This document shows, in pieces, positions 9,688-21,849 of a DNA stretch of 64,000 nt (its first letter is position 1; the number at the start of each line of letters is the position of its first letter). The notes under the pieces are model-generated. The model did no database searches. It was not told the DNA's origin and saw only the letters and a program-made list of their open reading frames with translations. Position numbers and translations under genes: made by a program. This DNA comes from Ampullaceana balthica (taxonomy: Eukaryota; Mollusca; Gastropoda; Lymnaeidae), in contig CALYLW010000121.1 in assembly GCA_944989445.1 (NCBI GenBank), positions 480,729-544,728 on the forward strand, in the 5' to 3' direction.

Positions 9688-10743
9688 TACCACTGTTTTG
9701 TCCCTATCAAATGCGTGCTGTATAAAAATATGTTTAATTTGTAAAGGCTAAGGTTATTCCAATAAGTATTCAGGAAAAAAAGTCATAATTGTTGCCTATG
9801 ATTTAACACCGTTTGGAGATTTATGCAACTTTGGCAGCAACAAAAAACTATAGATTGCTCAAATCTGAAAAATTCATAATCATTGAAGTTGGGAGATTTT
9901 TGTGTAAAGTCGGTAAGGACATAATACATATTATTGAAATTATTTTTTTAATTAAAAAAAAAGATTGACATAGGTTGTTAAAAAAAAACACTTAATTTTA
10001 GCTGTTGAATTTTCCCTACGAAAGTTCGAGAATGAAGCGAGCCGAAATATACGAGGGGTTGATAATTTGAATTATGAGACTAAGAAAATTGATCCCCCCC
10101 CCTTTTCTCTCCCGAATATCCCCAGTAAGATTTGCTGATCGCGTGTCAAGGTAGAAACAATTTAGGCAACATTCGTTGGCAAAATGACCAGGGCTATCTA
10201 TAAGTATAACATTCGTAGCATTTATAATTCAAAAGGTCCTGTTCCATTTCTGAAGTCTATGCTAGCACAACCATCTGTCTGGCCAGTCATTGCAATCTCT
10301 GGCCCCATGACCAGATCCATCGCATCAGTAACAACCTTAACCTCTCATGCACACGTTTCTTATTCTCTAATTCTCACACTCACAACTCAGCTCTAAATCC
10401 CAATCAGCTGAATCCTGTTGTTTAATGCTTCATGGGATATGTCTTCGATGCTAATTTTGTCTTAGTGCTAGCTAGAGGTTTAATTGACAAGCGAAGATTT
10501 TCATTTCATAACGCAGAAAGCGATCGTAAATTATGCTCTACACTTGGTCAGAAATGGAAAGGTTCGTTATTGAGGGGAGAGCTGCTACTCAAATTAACTA
10601 ACCTAAAAATCATAGTTTTAAAAATGTATTTCCCAAAATCTCATTTACTTAATTTAGTTTAACTCCTGGTAAACATTTAACCCTTGATAACATTTATTTG
10701 TTTTAAAAAATCTTCAATAATCTTGGTACGTACGAGAGTCAGT
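9688..10743. other. Stretch with no recognised feature
   Basis: Mostly unique AT-rich sequence. Short frames at 10184-10396 and 10432-10662 have no recognisable motifs. Confidence 0.45.
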
Positions 10744-10751
10744 GTATGAAG

Positions 10752-10937
10752 CAGAGGCGTCTCTAGGGTGGGTGTCCCCCAGTGTGGCAGTTCCCCCCTC
10801 ACGACTTACCCCATAGATCTGCTCCGAGTCTGCCAGTGCCAAGTAACAGGAGCATAGAACCAATTTTACATTTTGGTGTAACTCCTTGTCATGGTGCGGT
10901 CCACTCCACCCATATCTCTCCCCTAGTGACGCCTCTG
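10752..10937. mobile_element. hAT-type MITE with perfect 8-bp duplication
   Basis: Terminal inverted repeats CAGAGGCGTCTCTAGGG and CCCTAGTGACGCCTCTG differ at one or two positions. The flanking 8-bp duplication GTATGAAG (10744-10751 and 10938-10945) is perfect, which is the hAT hallmark. 186 bp, no coding sequence; a frame that covers it is fortuitous. Related copies: 17336-17484 and 28190-28375. Confidence 0.88.
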
Positions 10938-10945
10938 GTATGAAG

Positions 10946-13612
10946 GACACCATTTCAATAAACCGTTTTTTCAGTCACAAGCTGGACAGTTAAAACCCCC
11001 GTGACTGTGTTAATAATCGTAAAGTAATGGGGGTGAGACTGCAATCAGGCTTTAAATTTTTGTTAACACTCAGCTCTTTGTCGAAACGTTGGCTGTTTTG
11101 TTACGTGCTGTCCGGCTATCTCATACCCTGTTTACATGTTATCCATTTACTAACACTTGTCACACTTCGATGGGCTTGGTGGAATGGACTTTCGTGCTGA
11201 CCTGCTTAACTAACAATATTTCCATGAAACTGGAGCAAACCAGTTGTGTTTTGTATGTAAACATGATAGAAAATTTGGATATTGTGTCACTGTTTGCTGA
11301 GCTTTAAACTCTGTCATTTCATTGGTCGCTGTAAAATAAGCGGGCTAACTCGAAACGGGTATACGGCCAGTCAGTATCTCATCCACCCTGAGAAGCGGTT
11401 GTTGGACGTTGTTTGAGTCCATGCATGTAGACAGCTGATCGTATTCCGTCAACATCATATAGCTCAATACAAAGTTCTAAGGTAAACAAATTTTATGTTT
11501 TTATGTTACTATATTTTTTTTTAAAACAACTCATGATTGATTATCCGGAGAAATAGTTCGGATTTTTTTACGCTCGTGGTTAATGTACAAAATTGCCCCC
11601 GCCATATTGAATTAATATGCTTGTTCACTAATAATATTGATGCGATATAGTATATACCCGTTATTCTGCGACGTCTTGCCAGGCACAGGGCTATTCACAC
11701 CCTGTTTTAATAACATATATATATATGTATATGAAAGGCTTAGAAATAAATACAAAGAAAAATAAACCGTTTATTTTAGTGGAACAAGTATCAGCCAATT
11801 TAATGCTTTGGTGCAGACACCACGAGTTAATATAAAGGATTTAAAAATCAAAGTGAGTCGCTGAGGCTTATGTGACTATGAAACTTGCTCGCCAGTGGGA
11901 CACTTGTGTTACATCCTGATGGGATGGGAGACAATTCAACCTTCCCTTGGATGGACAGTATCTTCTGGCGTCAGCCGTTAAGTTTATCTTTTCACCGTTT
12001 GAAGAGTGATGTGCTTCAACACTTACTTTTTAATATTTCATTACTTGTGAAAAGGCATTTGGGAATTTTCAACCACAAAGATGACTAAATAAGACTTTAA
12101 AATGGTTAGCTTAAAAAAGGGCCAGGAATATATATGAAATGAATAGATGGTATGCAAAAGATATCAATAAAAAGAATGTGTAACACAGGGAAAGCAAAAA
12201 CACGGGTCACCAAAATAAACAGAGAGAAAATCGCAAACTAACGTTGACCCTTACTGTGGGAAACGTCTGTGACATTTCGTCGGTATGGGGAAGAGATCCC
12301 GACACTTGTTAAATATGAAATAAAGCTGGCGGCTACAGGGCCATCAGTCGTGCCGGCCCTATGTGCCAGCGCCCTACGACCAGTGAGAATGTGAGTTTGT
12401 CACAGCGAATCGATAGGTCGTGTCATCATCTTTCAAGTTTTCTCTGCTTGGAGGTGGAGGGGGTTATGGAGTTGGCAGTAGTGAGGGGGGGGGGTGTTTG
12501 AAGGGATCAGATGGGCTGGTCGATTGAGACTTTAGCGGGAGCTGTTTTCTTTATTATAACGTCGTCGTGCTTTGACACTGATTAGAAGACTAATTGCTCC
12601 CTCTCTCACGGTTTAAAGGAAAATTGTTTCAAGCAAGTGTAACTGTGCTTAGATTAAAGAATTTGATGCCAGGAAAGGCTTAGAAGATGAAATGATAACG
12701 TCCAAACTCTGTTTAGAAAAATAAACGTGGATAAAATAATCAGGGATAATTTTATTTTTTTTACACAATGAGTGTTAATTTTTAAGTCCTTTTACTTTTG
12801 TTTTACATTTTTTATCAGTATGCATGTAGAATGATTAGTGAAATAAATGGTTTATTAATTTAACAAAGATCTTAGATATTGTTACATGTTTAATTAATTG
12901 TTTTTATTTTTTTGAAAACCCTGAACAGTCTAGGAATAAAGCACAATTACTCCAAAACCATAAAGCATACGATATCTTTATATGGCTTAATCTGCAGTGG
13001 CGGGCAGGTTTTGGAAACATCACATCACGTGATCTCTCCCGTCAATCCTGCTGTCACAACGGTTCAAAAAATAAATTATCATGTTAGGACGAATATTGTT
13101 TTCTGCGCGTGTGTAAAAAAATCCCAAAGTAGTGACGTAATTGCATCTCTCGTTCCGCATGCCACAGAGGATGCCTTCGGGCTGAATGGCGTGAACTAAA
13201 GCAAAATAAAGATTTCATCCAAAAGGCATAAAAACTTGAGAGCCGCTGGTTTAGTTTTTTTGTGTTTTGATTGATTTTGCGCCTCGAAATATATTTTTTA
13301 TAAATATTTTTTGTATGCAGGAATCCCTTGTTATTTTTACATGCTCATATGAGATAATGACCAAAAAAATATTATTTGATTTGTTTTTATGAAGCTTCAA
13401 TCTGATTGGCTGGCTAGTTTTACAGAGGCTATTTAGAAGAGGATATTCTGGAGAGTTTAACCGAATCCATATCATATGAATGCTGTTATAAACAGTAATT
13501 GCTCACCCTGGATAATTGTATATGTAATGTAGCAGCACAATATTAGAGAATGATATTGAAACCAATATATTTGTTAATATGCTTTCGAAAGGTTGTGTTA
13601 ATGACTACGTTA
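10946..13612. other. Long stretch without recognised genes
   Basis: Mostly unique sequence. The only recognised element is a MITE-2 3' fragment at 11811-11845. A G-run lies near 12485-12496. Frames of 62-95 codons have no recognisable domains. A moderately GC-rich segment at 12280-12420 stays unexplained. Confidence 0.45.
11811..11845 (+). mobile_element. MITE-2 3'-terminal fragment
   Basis: The sequence GTGCAGACACCACGAGTTAA then TATAAAGGATTTAAAA is the family's 3' end. Nothing upstream matches, so it is either a truncated insertion or a solo end. Confidence 0.6.
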
Positions 13613-14830
13613 TCTATATATATATAAATCAATGTATTATGTATGTATGCATGTCTGTTATAGCTGACTAAACCATTCATCCGATCACCATGAAACTTTT
13701 GGAGACTTTTGAGTACGCTCCCGGGATAGAAATAGGCTACTTTTTAAAAAAATTTAACACTCATGGGGCGCCGGGGGCCCATAATGAGAATGTTTTCTTA
13801 TATGAGCTATATAAAAATTAGTTTAAGGCTTAGCTGCTTGGAAAATGAATGGATCTTGACCAAACTTGCTTGGTACATAACAACTTGATAGCCTATATTA
13901 AAATACTATAGGGCACTAATTTCCTAATGTCAATTTATTCGGGGCCGGGGGCACAAAATGTCTTTTTTCATAAACGTTTAAGATTTTATTCCCAATTCAA
14001 TTATTAAAGATCTTGAGAAATATAGATAAATATAACCACTATAAAATTGATTGAAATAAATAGGTGTTTTGAACTTGATATCTTGCACTAATTGGGCCCT
14101 GGGGCCCTTAATGTCGTTTTTTGCTTATATGAGCTATATAAAATTAGTTTATGCGTTAGCTACTGAGTAAATGATTGGATCTTAACCAAACTTTGTATAT
14201 AAAAACTTGGTAGCCCATATCAAAATAACAAATGGCACTGCACTTCTAATGTCCAATTGTTCAGGGCATGGGGCTCCAAATGTTTGTTTCTTTTTGTATA
14301 CTCTAAGATATTATTTCCCACTCAGTTTTTAACGATCTTGAGAAATATATCCATGAGGAAACTGAATTTAAATGAACAGGGTTTCAAAATGTACATCTTG
14401 AACCGAATGGGCCCGGGGGCCCCTTAATGTATTTTTTCGTTATATTAGCTATATAAAAAATAGTTTAAGTGTTAGATAATGAGAAAATAACTGGATTTTG
14501 ACCAAACTCGGTATATAAAAACTTAAGAGCCTAAATTAAATTACTATAGGGCACTGAACTGCTAATTTCCATTTCCTCGGGACTAGGGGCCCTAAATGTG
14601 TTTTTTTTATTATCTTATAATATTGTATTCCCCATTCAATTTTACACGATATTGATAAATATAGATAAATATAGATAAATATAGATAAATATATTTATAT
14701 ATTTATGAAATTGATTGAAATGAACAGATTTTTAACTTCATATGTTAAACTGATAGGTCCAGTGACCCTTAATGTAATTCCTTTTTTTATCTATATGTAT
14801 TCCTTTTTTTACTGAGATCGGGTCTGCTAG
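13613..14830 (+). mobile_element. Helitron unit 1 (family H1), hairpin deleted
   Basis: Begins after an A with TCTATATATATATAAATC and ends ACTGAGATCGGGTCTGCTAG. The body is three copies of a roughly 322-bp repeat, each starting GAGCTATATAAA..TAG (near 13803, 14123 and 14447) with GGGCCC-rich blocks at their ends. Compared with the ends at 15615 and 63376, 15 bases (TTGCAACGCACGTCG) are missing between GATCG and GGTC; this removes the predicted terminal palindrome. The next unit starts at the following base. No Rep/helicase gene. Confidence 0.8.
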
Positions 14831-15615
14831 TCTTACATATAAAATCAAAGTATGTATGTATGACAATGTGTGTATACATGTCCTTTATAGTTGACTAAAC
14901 TATTCACCCAATCATCATGAAACTTTTGGAGTTTGTTGAGTACACTTCCGGGATGGTAACTAGCAATTTTTCTTTATAAATTTTAACACTCATGGGGCGC
15001 CGGGGGCCCACAATGTGATTTTTTCTTTTATGAGCTATATAATAATTAGTTTAAGCGTTAACTATTGGGTAGATTGATGGATTTTAACCAAACTTTGTAT
15101 AAACACACTTGGAAGCCCATATTAAAATATTAAATGATACTGAGCTTCTAATGTCCATTTCTTTGGAGCCGGGGGCCCCAAATGTCTTTTTATTATTTTT
15201 CACTCAATTTTTCACGATCTTGAGAAATATACCCATGCTGAAACTGAATTTAAAAGAAAAGAATACGTTTTTGATACGTGCATCTTGAACCGAATGGGCC
15301 CGGGGACCCATTTAATGTCGTTTTATATATATTAGCTATATAAAAATTAGTTTAAGCATTAGATAATAAGAAAATAACTGGATTTCGAACAAACTTGGTA
15401 TATAAAAACTTTAGACCTATATTAAATTACTATAGGGCACTGAACTCCTAATGCCCATTCCCTCGGGGCTGGGGGCCCAAATGTCGTTTTTACTAACCGT
15501 TTAATAATGTATTCCAAAATCAATTTTACACGATATTGAGAAATATAGATACTTATATTCATTGAATTTATTCCTTTTTTACTGAGATCGTTGCAACGCA
15601 CGTCGGGTCAGCTAG
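14831..15615 (+). mobile_element. Helitron unit 2 (family H1), head-to-tail with unit 1
   Basis: Starts TCTTACATATAAAATC directly after unit 1's CTAG and ends GATCGTTGCAACGCACGTCG then GGTCAGCTAG followed by T. It carries the palindrome CGTTGCAACG that unit 1 lacks. The body has two copies of the roughly 310-bp repeat (near 15030 and 15335). The 5' region TATAGTTGACTAAACTATTC matches unit 1's TATAGCTGACTAAACCATTC. Non-autonomous. Confidence 0.8.
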
Positions 15616-16085
15616 TGTTATATAAAATATCATCATCGTGTATCATGCCTACGATTCCCTCGAATAATGTAACAAACCGAAGCTGTCTCGCAGAGCAACT
15701 CATTCAAATAAAACTTTGGCGTTGCTTTTAAGTCGGTCCGCTACTGTGCTAACTATACTTACATTTGTAGTTATATTTGAAATATTAATAAAAGAGCCGT
15801 TAAATGTATAAAATAAATACAGAATAAGTTAAATGTTAAAAACAAATCTTTTTTTAAAAAGGACACGCTTTTATTTACATATAGAAATTGCACTAAATAT
15901 GTATAATACAAAAAAAAACATTTTCCCCTAACTGAAAATTGAACCTCGTACCCCTATGTCGGCAATCGAACACGCTTATATTTCGGCCACCAAGACTTGA
16001 TGTTGATAGTACTTTTTAAACTTATAATAATTGTATCCCTCTAGGGCGAATTGAGGCATGGTTCATTGACGCAAGTGATAATATT
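15616..16085. other. Mostly unrecognised; possible decayed tRNA-like head at 15945-16005
   Basis: On the minus strand 16005-15945 reads CTTGGTGGCCGAAATATAAG, then TTCGATTGCCGACA, then GAGGTTCAATTTTC. These resemble a degenerate A box and B box of a tRNA-derived SINE head. A similar TGGTAAGATTT..GGTTTGAATCC pair occurs on the minus strand near 54885-54820. Neither can be assigned to a SINE family from this window. Confidence 0.3.
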
Positions 16086-16087
16086 TT

Positions 16088-16315
16088 ATATAGACAAAAA
16101 CTAAAAACTAAAAGTGCAATAATTTCAATACGGTACATTCGATCGATCAGAAATTTTGATACAATGCATTGTCATCCAAGATCTATCTGTGGTAAAATTT
16201 TTAGATCTCTAGGACCATCAAAAGTGATATAATTTTACGTTTTAAGTTTTGAAGGAAGGATGGAAGGAAGGGTGGATGGATACAACATACAAACATTGTG
16301 ACTTAAATAAAAGGG
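16088..16315 (+). mobile_element. MITE-1/2 relative, variant 3, copy 1
   Basis: Contains ATACGGTACATTCGATCGAT then CAGAAATTTTGATACAATGC, the core shared by both MITE families, but continues with ATCCAAGATCTATCTGTGGT and AGATCTCTAGGACCATCA. The same continuation occurs at 46690-46900, which defines a third variant. It ends in (GGAAGGAT)-type repeats and a TTAAATAAAAG-like 3' end. Confidence 0.65.
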
Positions 16316-17335
16316 TGTAAAAAAGTGAAGACGATAGCTTCTTCTCAAAAATAACAAGCGGTAGTCGTGGAGCAATTTCGAGCCAAGAATTTTTTTTGTT
16401 TTTTTTTGTTTTTGTTATTTGTATTTGACGTTTGTAAAATATGAAACGATAAAACCAAACAGAATTAATATGAATAACTTTTCAGCAATGTTTAAAAGGC
16501 CGGACATGCTACATAACTCCCCACCGTGGTCGATGTGAGCAATTGCTCCTGAACCGATTTTATTCCCCCTTCCCCCTTTTTTAAAACTCTTAGTAACATC
16601 AAAGCGTAACGTTACGTCAATTAATGACCTCCCCTTAATTAGCTACCGGTGTTTGCATCCGACCACACAGAATCAAGGCCTCGCTTTCATTCCCCGTTGA
16701 TTGCAGGCTCCACTCACTCAACCGTGGCTAACAGTACAGAGATGGCTGTCGTCCGTCATGGGAAGAGGATTTTTTTTATGCGGATCGTTTGTTGATTGGT
16801 GTGTTACGTCTGATTCCACAACGACTGTTGTTGATACAGCTGCAACGATTGAGCGGCGGACGGATATGTTAGTACAAGCTCAGAAACTGGCGTTTAATTA
16901 TCGGCACAAGTCTGGAGATCAGAATATGGTTGCTGTCAATATTTTGAATTTTGAGTAGATTTGAAATATATTAAAATATGGCAAATTGGATACCACAGTC
17001 TGTTTTTAAAATTGCAGCCTAGTGCTGATTAATATAAGTTTGTTTTTCACTTTTTTTAAAATGAAAATACGGGATTTGATTTGAAATACAAGACTAGATT
17101 TAAAACTAGTAAATTTGATGTCGCTTATACTGCATCCTTACAAAATGGAAAATTTGTGTACAACGTGTTAATTTTAGAAAACTTAAAGGCAGAACAGACG
17201 ATAAATCTTAAGAGAGAAGTAATTTTTTTTAAAAACGGGTTTGATATTCTTTTTAAATATATCTATCTGCTGGTAACAAATCAAGTGCGGTGTTTTTTCT
17301 TGTTGTTTTTTTGTTGTTTTTTTGTTAGTTATTAT
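16316..17335. other. Stretch with no recognised feature
   Basis: T-rich runs and unique sequence. Frames at 16701-16958 and 17081-17350 have no recognisable domain. Confidence 0.45.
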
Positions 17336-17484
17336 CAGATGCGTCACTAGGGTTGGTGTCAACAGGGAAGGTACATCATGGTGCATAAAGGGAACATACA
17401 GAATTTTACATTTTTTTGTCAACCCCTTGTCATGGTGTCACTTGGTATGGTTAGCACCCTTCGCACCCCCTAGTGACGCCACTG
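17336..17484. mobile_element. hAT-type MITE, related to 10752-10937
   Basis: Ends CAGATGCGTCACTAGGG and CCCCTAGTGACGCCACTG. The interior GTCA.CCCCTTGTCATGGTG matches the other members of the family. The flanking octamers GTTATTAT and CTTAGTAG agree at only five of eight positions, so the target duplication has decayed or was imperfect. Confidence 0.72.
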
Positions 17485-18315
17485 CTTAGTAGTGTATGTA
17501 GCTTACTAATTAATTTCGTGACGGTGACCCGTAAAATAGCACACACAAAAGAGCGCAGATGAAGATTGGAGGCAATTGTTCTAATAGATGTTAATGTTTC
17601 TAGATGCACTACCAACGATGTATAGCGCTCTTATGTTTTACGCCCATTTGTCGTCGCTCTTTCATCGTGCGCTCTTTAATGACATGTGACAACAATTTAA
17701 AGAAGGAAAAGAAGGACAACCAGTGAATTTTTTAAAAATTTACTAATTGAATGAATTCTTTTTTTTTAATTTAAGTCTTGTCTGTCGTACTTTAAGAACA
17801 TTTATTTATTTTTTAAAATTTCTTCTAACTTTTGAACGTGTCCAAAATTTAAGTGTAATTTGGCTTACTTTTGTAGCTTTCAAAATTTAATTCATCTGTA
17901 TAATTATTCAAGAATTATTTAAGCCAGAAATTTAAGCGTGGCATTTTGGCTCAAAAATAATTCGATTCAATTCTCAATATCTTTCCTTCTTTTAACAAAA
18001 TTAAATAAATGAATCACTTGCTTGCCTTTACTGTTGCAAGAATAGAATTATATATTGTAGATAAAATACTTGAATATAACAGATTATATCTTCAGTAATA
18101 TCCTATACATTGGTCAGACAAGACGTTTTTCAACGCTAAAAATTCGTCACTGCTGTTGCGGTTCTGATCTGCGTCGTTCAAAATCAACTTTACTTCGGCT
18201 TGCGAACTTACACATCAAGAGATCTATCAGTGAAAATCGTTTCATACGAAATCGACAATACTGAAATGTTTTCGTGTGGAAATAATTTCGTGTTAAAGGA
18301 TATTACAAATAAAAC
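17485..18315. other. Stretch with no recognised feature
   Basis: Unique AT-rich sequence. The palindrome-like pair GAGCGCAGATG / TCATCGTGCGCTC is noted near 17550-17675, without an element around it. Confidence 0.4.
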
Positions 18316-18317
18316 AA

Positions 18318-18858
18318 ACCCATAAAAACAAAGTTTTTGACTATAAATCCCTTATATATGAGACATAACTAAAAGTATTGATTATGTTCAAACGCGACAA
18401 ATATTTTTTACAGACTGAATCTGTCTTAACTCCCCTTTGCTTTTAACCTGGAGGGTGTGGGAGAGGGGAAAGGTCTTGTCACCGATCGCTGGACCGAGCT
18501 CAGCGTGACACGCAAAATGTAAACAAAAGCACGCCGGTACACCTGGTTAAAACACGAGATGTGTCACCTATGGCTGGTGTGAAGTCAATTGACCCGTAAA
18601 ATGTAAACAATAGCGATTTATACATATAGTTTTATATAGATAAACTAAAAATGCATTAATTTAATTACGGTACATTCGATCGATCTGAAATTTTGATACG
18701 ATGCATTGTTAGGTGACACGGGTCCGTGTGCCAAATTTCAGCTCGATGGCTTCACGGGTAGTTGGTCATTTTTTACTTTTGTTTTTCCACCCTCCCGACC
18801 GACCGACCGCGAACCCAAGAGACGGCGGTGAAGTTAAAATAAGGGATTTTAAAAACAA
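18318..18858 (+). mobile_element. MITE-1 copy 1 of a four-copy run
   Basis: Starts AAAAACAAAGTTTTTGACTA then TAAATCCCTTATATATGAG and ends GAAGTTAAAATAAGGGATTT. The terminal AAATCCCTTAT motif is inverted at the ends. The core GATCGATCTGAAATTTTGAT is at about 18678, followed by CCAAATTTCAGCTCGATGGC. No protein encoded. Confidence 0.8.
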
Positions 18859-19263
18859 GTTTTTGACTATAAAGCCCTTATATGTGAGACAGAACTTAAA
18901 GTATTGATTATGTTCCAACGTGACAAATATGTACAGCCTAAGACTGAGTGAAATCCTCCTCCACGAGATGTGGTCACCAATGGCCGGTGTGAAGTCAAGT
19001 GACCCGTAAAATGTAAACAATAGCGACCGCTACATATAGTTTATATAGATAAACTAAAAATGAATTAATTTAATAACTGTAAGTTCGATCGATCTGAAAT
19101 TTTGATACGATGCATTGTTATGTGACACAAGCCTATGTGCCAAATTTCAGCTCGATGGCATCATGAGAAGTGGGTGATTTATTACTTTTGGTCTTCCGCC
19201 CTCCCAACTGACCGACCGCGAGCCCAAGACAAAGACGGCGGTGAAGTTAATATAAGGGATTTA
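18859..19263 (+). mobile_element. MITE-1 copy 2
   Basis: Starts directly after copy 1 (AACAAGTTTTTGACTATAAA then GCCCTTATATGTGAG) and ends GAAGTTAATATAAGGGATTT. Shorter than copy 1 in the variable middle section, with the core at about 19090. Confidence 0.8.
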
Positions 19264-19284
19264 ATAAATAGAAGTAAAAAAATG

Positions 19285-19717
19285 ATTTTTAAAAACCACG
19301 TTTTTATAAGTGGACTAAAAAGAAGAAAATAATTTAAAACTTATTAGTTCAAGGGGAAAAGTCTGGTCACCGATTCGCTTGACCAAGCTCAGAGTGACAC
19401 GTAAAATGTAAACAAAAGCGCCCGTCGCTTCGTTGGGTCGCCTCAATGCGTCAGCTCAAAATTTCACGTGGCAAAAAAACAATAACAAACCGTGAATTTA
19501 AATTACATACCTCATATAAGGATAAACTAAAAATGCATTAATTTAATTACGGTACGTTCGATCGATCTGAAATTTTGATACGATGCATTGTTATGTCAGA
19601 CGGGTCCGTGTGCCAAATTTCAGTTCGATCGAATCATGGGAAGTGGGTCATTTTCGACTTCTGTTTTTCCGCCCGCCCGCCGAGCCCAAGACAGAGACGG
19701 CCGCGAAGTTAATATAA
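19285..19717 (+). mobile_element. MITE-1 copy 3, 5' end altered
   Basis: The usual 5' terminus is replaced by ACGTTTTTATAAGTGGACTA. From TCTGGTCACCGAT onward it matches copy 1, including the core at about 19560 and the 3' end GAAGTTAATATAAGGGATTT. Confidence 0.7.
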
Positions 19718-19719
19718 GG

Positions 19720-20154
19720 GATTTAAAACAAAGTTTTTGACTATAAATCCCTTATATATGAGACAGAACTAAAAGTATTGATTACGCGACAAACATTTAC
19801 AGACTGACACCGAGTGATATCCCCTGTCTTTAATAACGGGGATGGGACGTGAGGGGGTGTCGGCACGACGGTCGACGGAAAAAAAACAATAGCTAACTAA
19901 CCCTGCATTTGAATTACATACGTTATAAAAGGTTAAAACTAAAAATGCATTAATTTAATTATGGTACGTGTGATCGATCTGAAATTTTGATACGATGCAT
20001 TCATTGTTAGGTGAGACGGGTCCATGTGCCAAATAAATTTTAGCTCGGTTGCATTACGGGAAGTGGGCCATGTTTGACTTTTCTTTTTCCACCCGACCGA
20101 CGTACGAAGAGATGACTACAGACAAGATTTCGAAGTTAATATAAGGGATTTTAA
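19720..20154 (+). mobile_element. MITE-1 copy 4
   Basis: Starts ACAAAGTTTTTGACTATAAA then TCCCTTATATATGAG and ends GAAGTTAATATAAGGGATTT. The core at about 19973 is preceded by ATGGTACGTG. Immediately downstream lies the C-terminal end of the hAT pseudogene. Confidence 0.8.
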
Positions 20155-20176
20155 AATGACATAATTTGAGAAGTTT

Positions 20177-21842
20177 TTATAGCAAAATTTTAATGTGAAG
20201 GGTGAACTGAGACCTTGAATGCCATAAATAGTTGAGGTCAGGCTCAATGCCACTGGTTTTGATACGTATGATATCACGTAGGTGAGAGTCACTTATTCTT
20301 GTCCTCACACGGTTCTTGTTAAAATTCATAACTGAAAATGTCTGCTTACACAAGTATGTCGAGCCAAACAAGCTGGGCATTTTCTTAGCAAATGTTCGAA
20401 TCTCTTTGAATCTCTCTTTATCCAGCTGTCGTTAAAAGTCGTTGAGAGAAAGCTGTTGTCTTTTGCGAATTTCATTATCACTGTGCAACTCAATGAGTTC
20501 CAGCTGCAGATTGCCTGGAGCATTATCAGGGTCAACAGAGAAAGGTGAAGAAAATAACATGATGTCCTTTTCAATAGTTGCAAAGTCCTGAAAGCGTCTT
20601 TGAAATTCATCAGCCAGGGATGTAATATCTGCAACGTACTTCTGCATTTGCTCATTGAAGCTTCCTTCTGGGAAACTTGTCATGATTTCCTGTAGTGAGC
20701 GGAAATGTATGGTATTAGGCTACATTTGATACAGTTGCCTTTGAAAAAGTTGCAGCTTGTTCCCAAAGGTCTTGATATGTGAATATAATTGGCTTACCAC
20801 TGCATTTTGACCTTGAAGATTTGTATTAAGTACGTTTAGATAGATGTCTTGTCATATCAACTAAAAATGCTAAATCTGCCAGCCAAGCAGTATCAGATAA
20901 TTCTGGCATTGGTTGTCCCTTATCTTCCATGAATTGCCCCCTTTTTTTAATGCGTAGAAGCGCTGAAGTACTGTTCCCCAATTGAGCCACCTTACATCAT
21001 TGTGATACACAACATCTCCGTATTCTCTCTGGATGTCAAGAAGAAACTGCTGAAACTGCGGTGAAACAGGGCTTTAGAGCGAATAGCGTTTATAGCTTTT
21101 ATTACTGGCTTAATGATATGATCACATCTAAGATGTTTGGCACAAAGAACTTGTTGGTGATTGATACAGTGGAGTTTAAAAGCTTTGCCACCCTCCTCAC
21201 TGACTTTGTTACAGACAATTGTTGCAAGTCCACTATGCTCACCAATCATGGCAGGTGCACCATCAGTAATAATTCCAGATATTTTTTTTCCAAGGTAGTT
21301 TAATGTCATTAACAGCAGAACAAACAGAGGTAAATAAATCTTTTCCCCTTGTTTGGTCTTTAAGGTTCTAAAGGTCAAGTAATTCTTCACTCACACACAT
21401 GTCATCATTAACTCCTCTAAAAACATATAAGAAGTTGCGCAGTGTCAGATGCATCAGTGCTTTCATCACAGGCTATCGAAAAAAGTCAAATTTTTCTGCT
21501 TTTGTCTCTATTTGTCTCTTAATGTCAGATGAGACTTCTTCAATTCTGTGAGCCCAAGTTTTGCGTGACATGCAAACATTGTCAAACTCCTGCTTTTTCT
21601 CGGGACAGATATTTTCAACAATTTTCATCAAGCATTCTTTTACAAACTTGCCATCAGTGAATGGCTTGCTGTGTTTCGCTATCATTTTTGCTACCTCATA
21701 ACTTGCCTTTGAGGAATTTTCATTGGCCTGACCGATTCTTGAAAATAAGCTTTGCTGTGAGGTTAATCCAGATTCCAGTTCCTTCAGCTTCTCATTTCGC
21801 TCAATTTCAGTCAACTTGTCATAGTTAGCATGTTTGTTTAAT
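20177..21842 (-). pseudogene. Broken hAT transposase, GTF2IRD2/ZBED5-like clade
   Basis: Read from 21842 down, pieces in three frames line up with one protein of the hAT clade that also gave rise to vertebrate GTF2IRD2/ZBED5-like genes. It begins KHANYDKLTEIERNEK, continues ENSSKASYEVAKMIAKHSKP, then CDESTDASDTAQLL after a frameshift near 21478, then GIITDGAPAMIGEHSG with HCINHQQVLCAKHL, and finishes with the C-terminal dimerisation region MPSLFGSTYLCKQTFSVMNF and SHLRDIIRI. These are the usual landmarks: the catalytic D region, the D-G-A-P-A-M motif and the hAT dimerisation domain. The BED zinc finger that normally precedes KHANY is absent. Internal stops and frameshifts occur near 21478, 21430, 21000, 20700 and 20430. 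Not functional. Next to it is the element's own terminal repeat at 21850-21921. Confidence 0.88.
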
Positions 21843-21849
21843 TATTTCA

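Noticed and set aside
12480..12500. G-run as a functional G-quadruplex
   Set aside because: An isolated homopolymer without regular spacing or other context.
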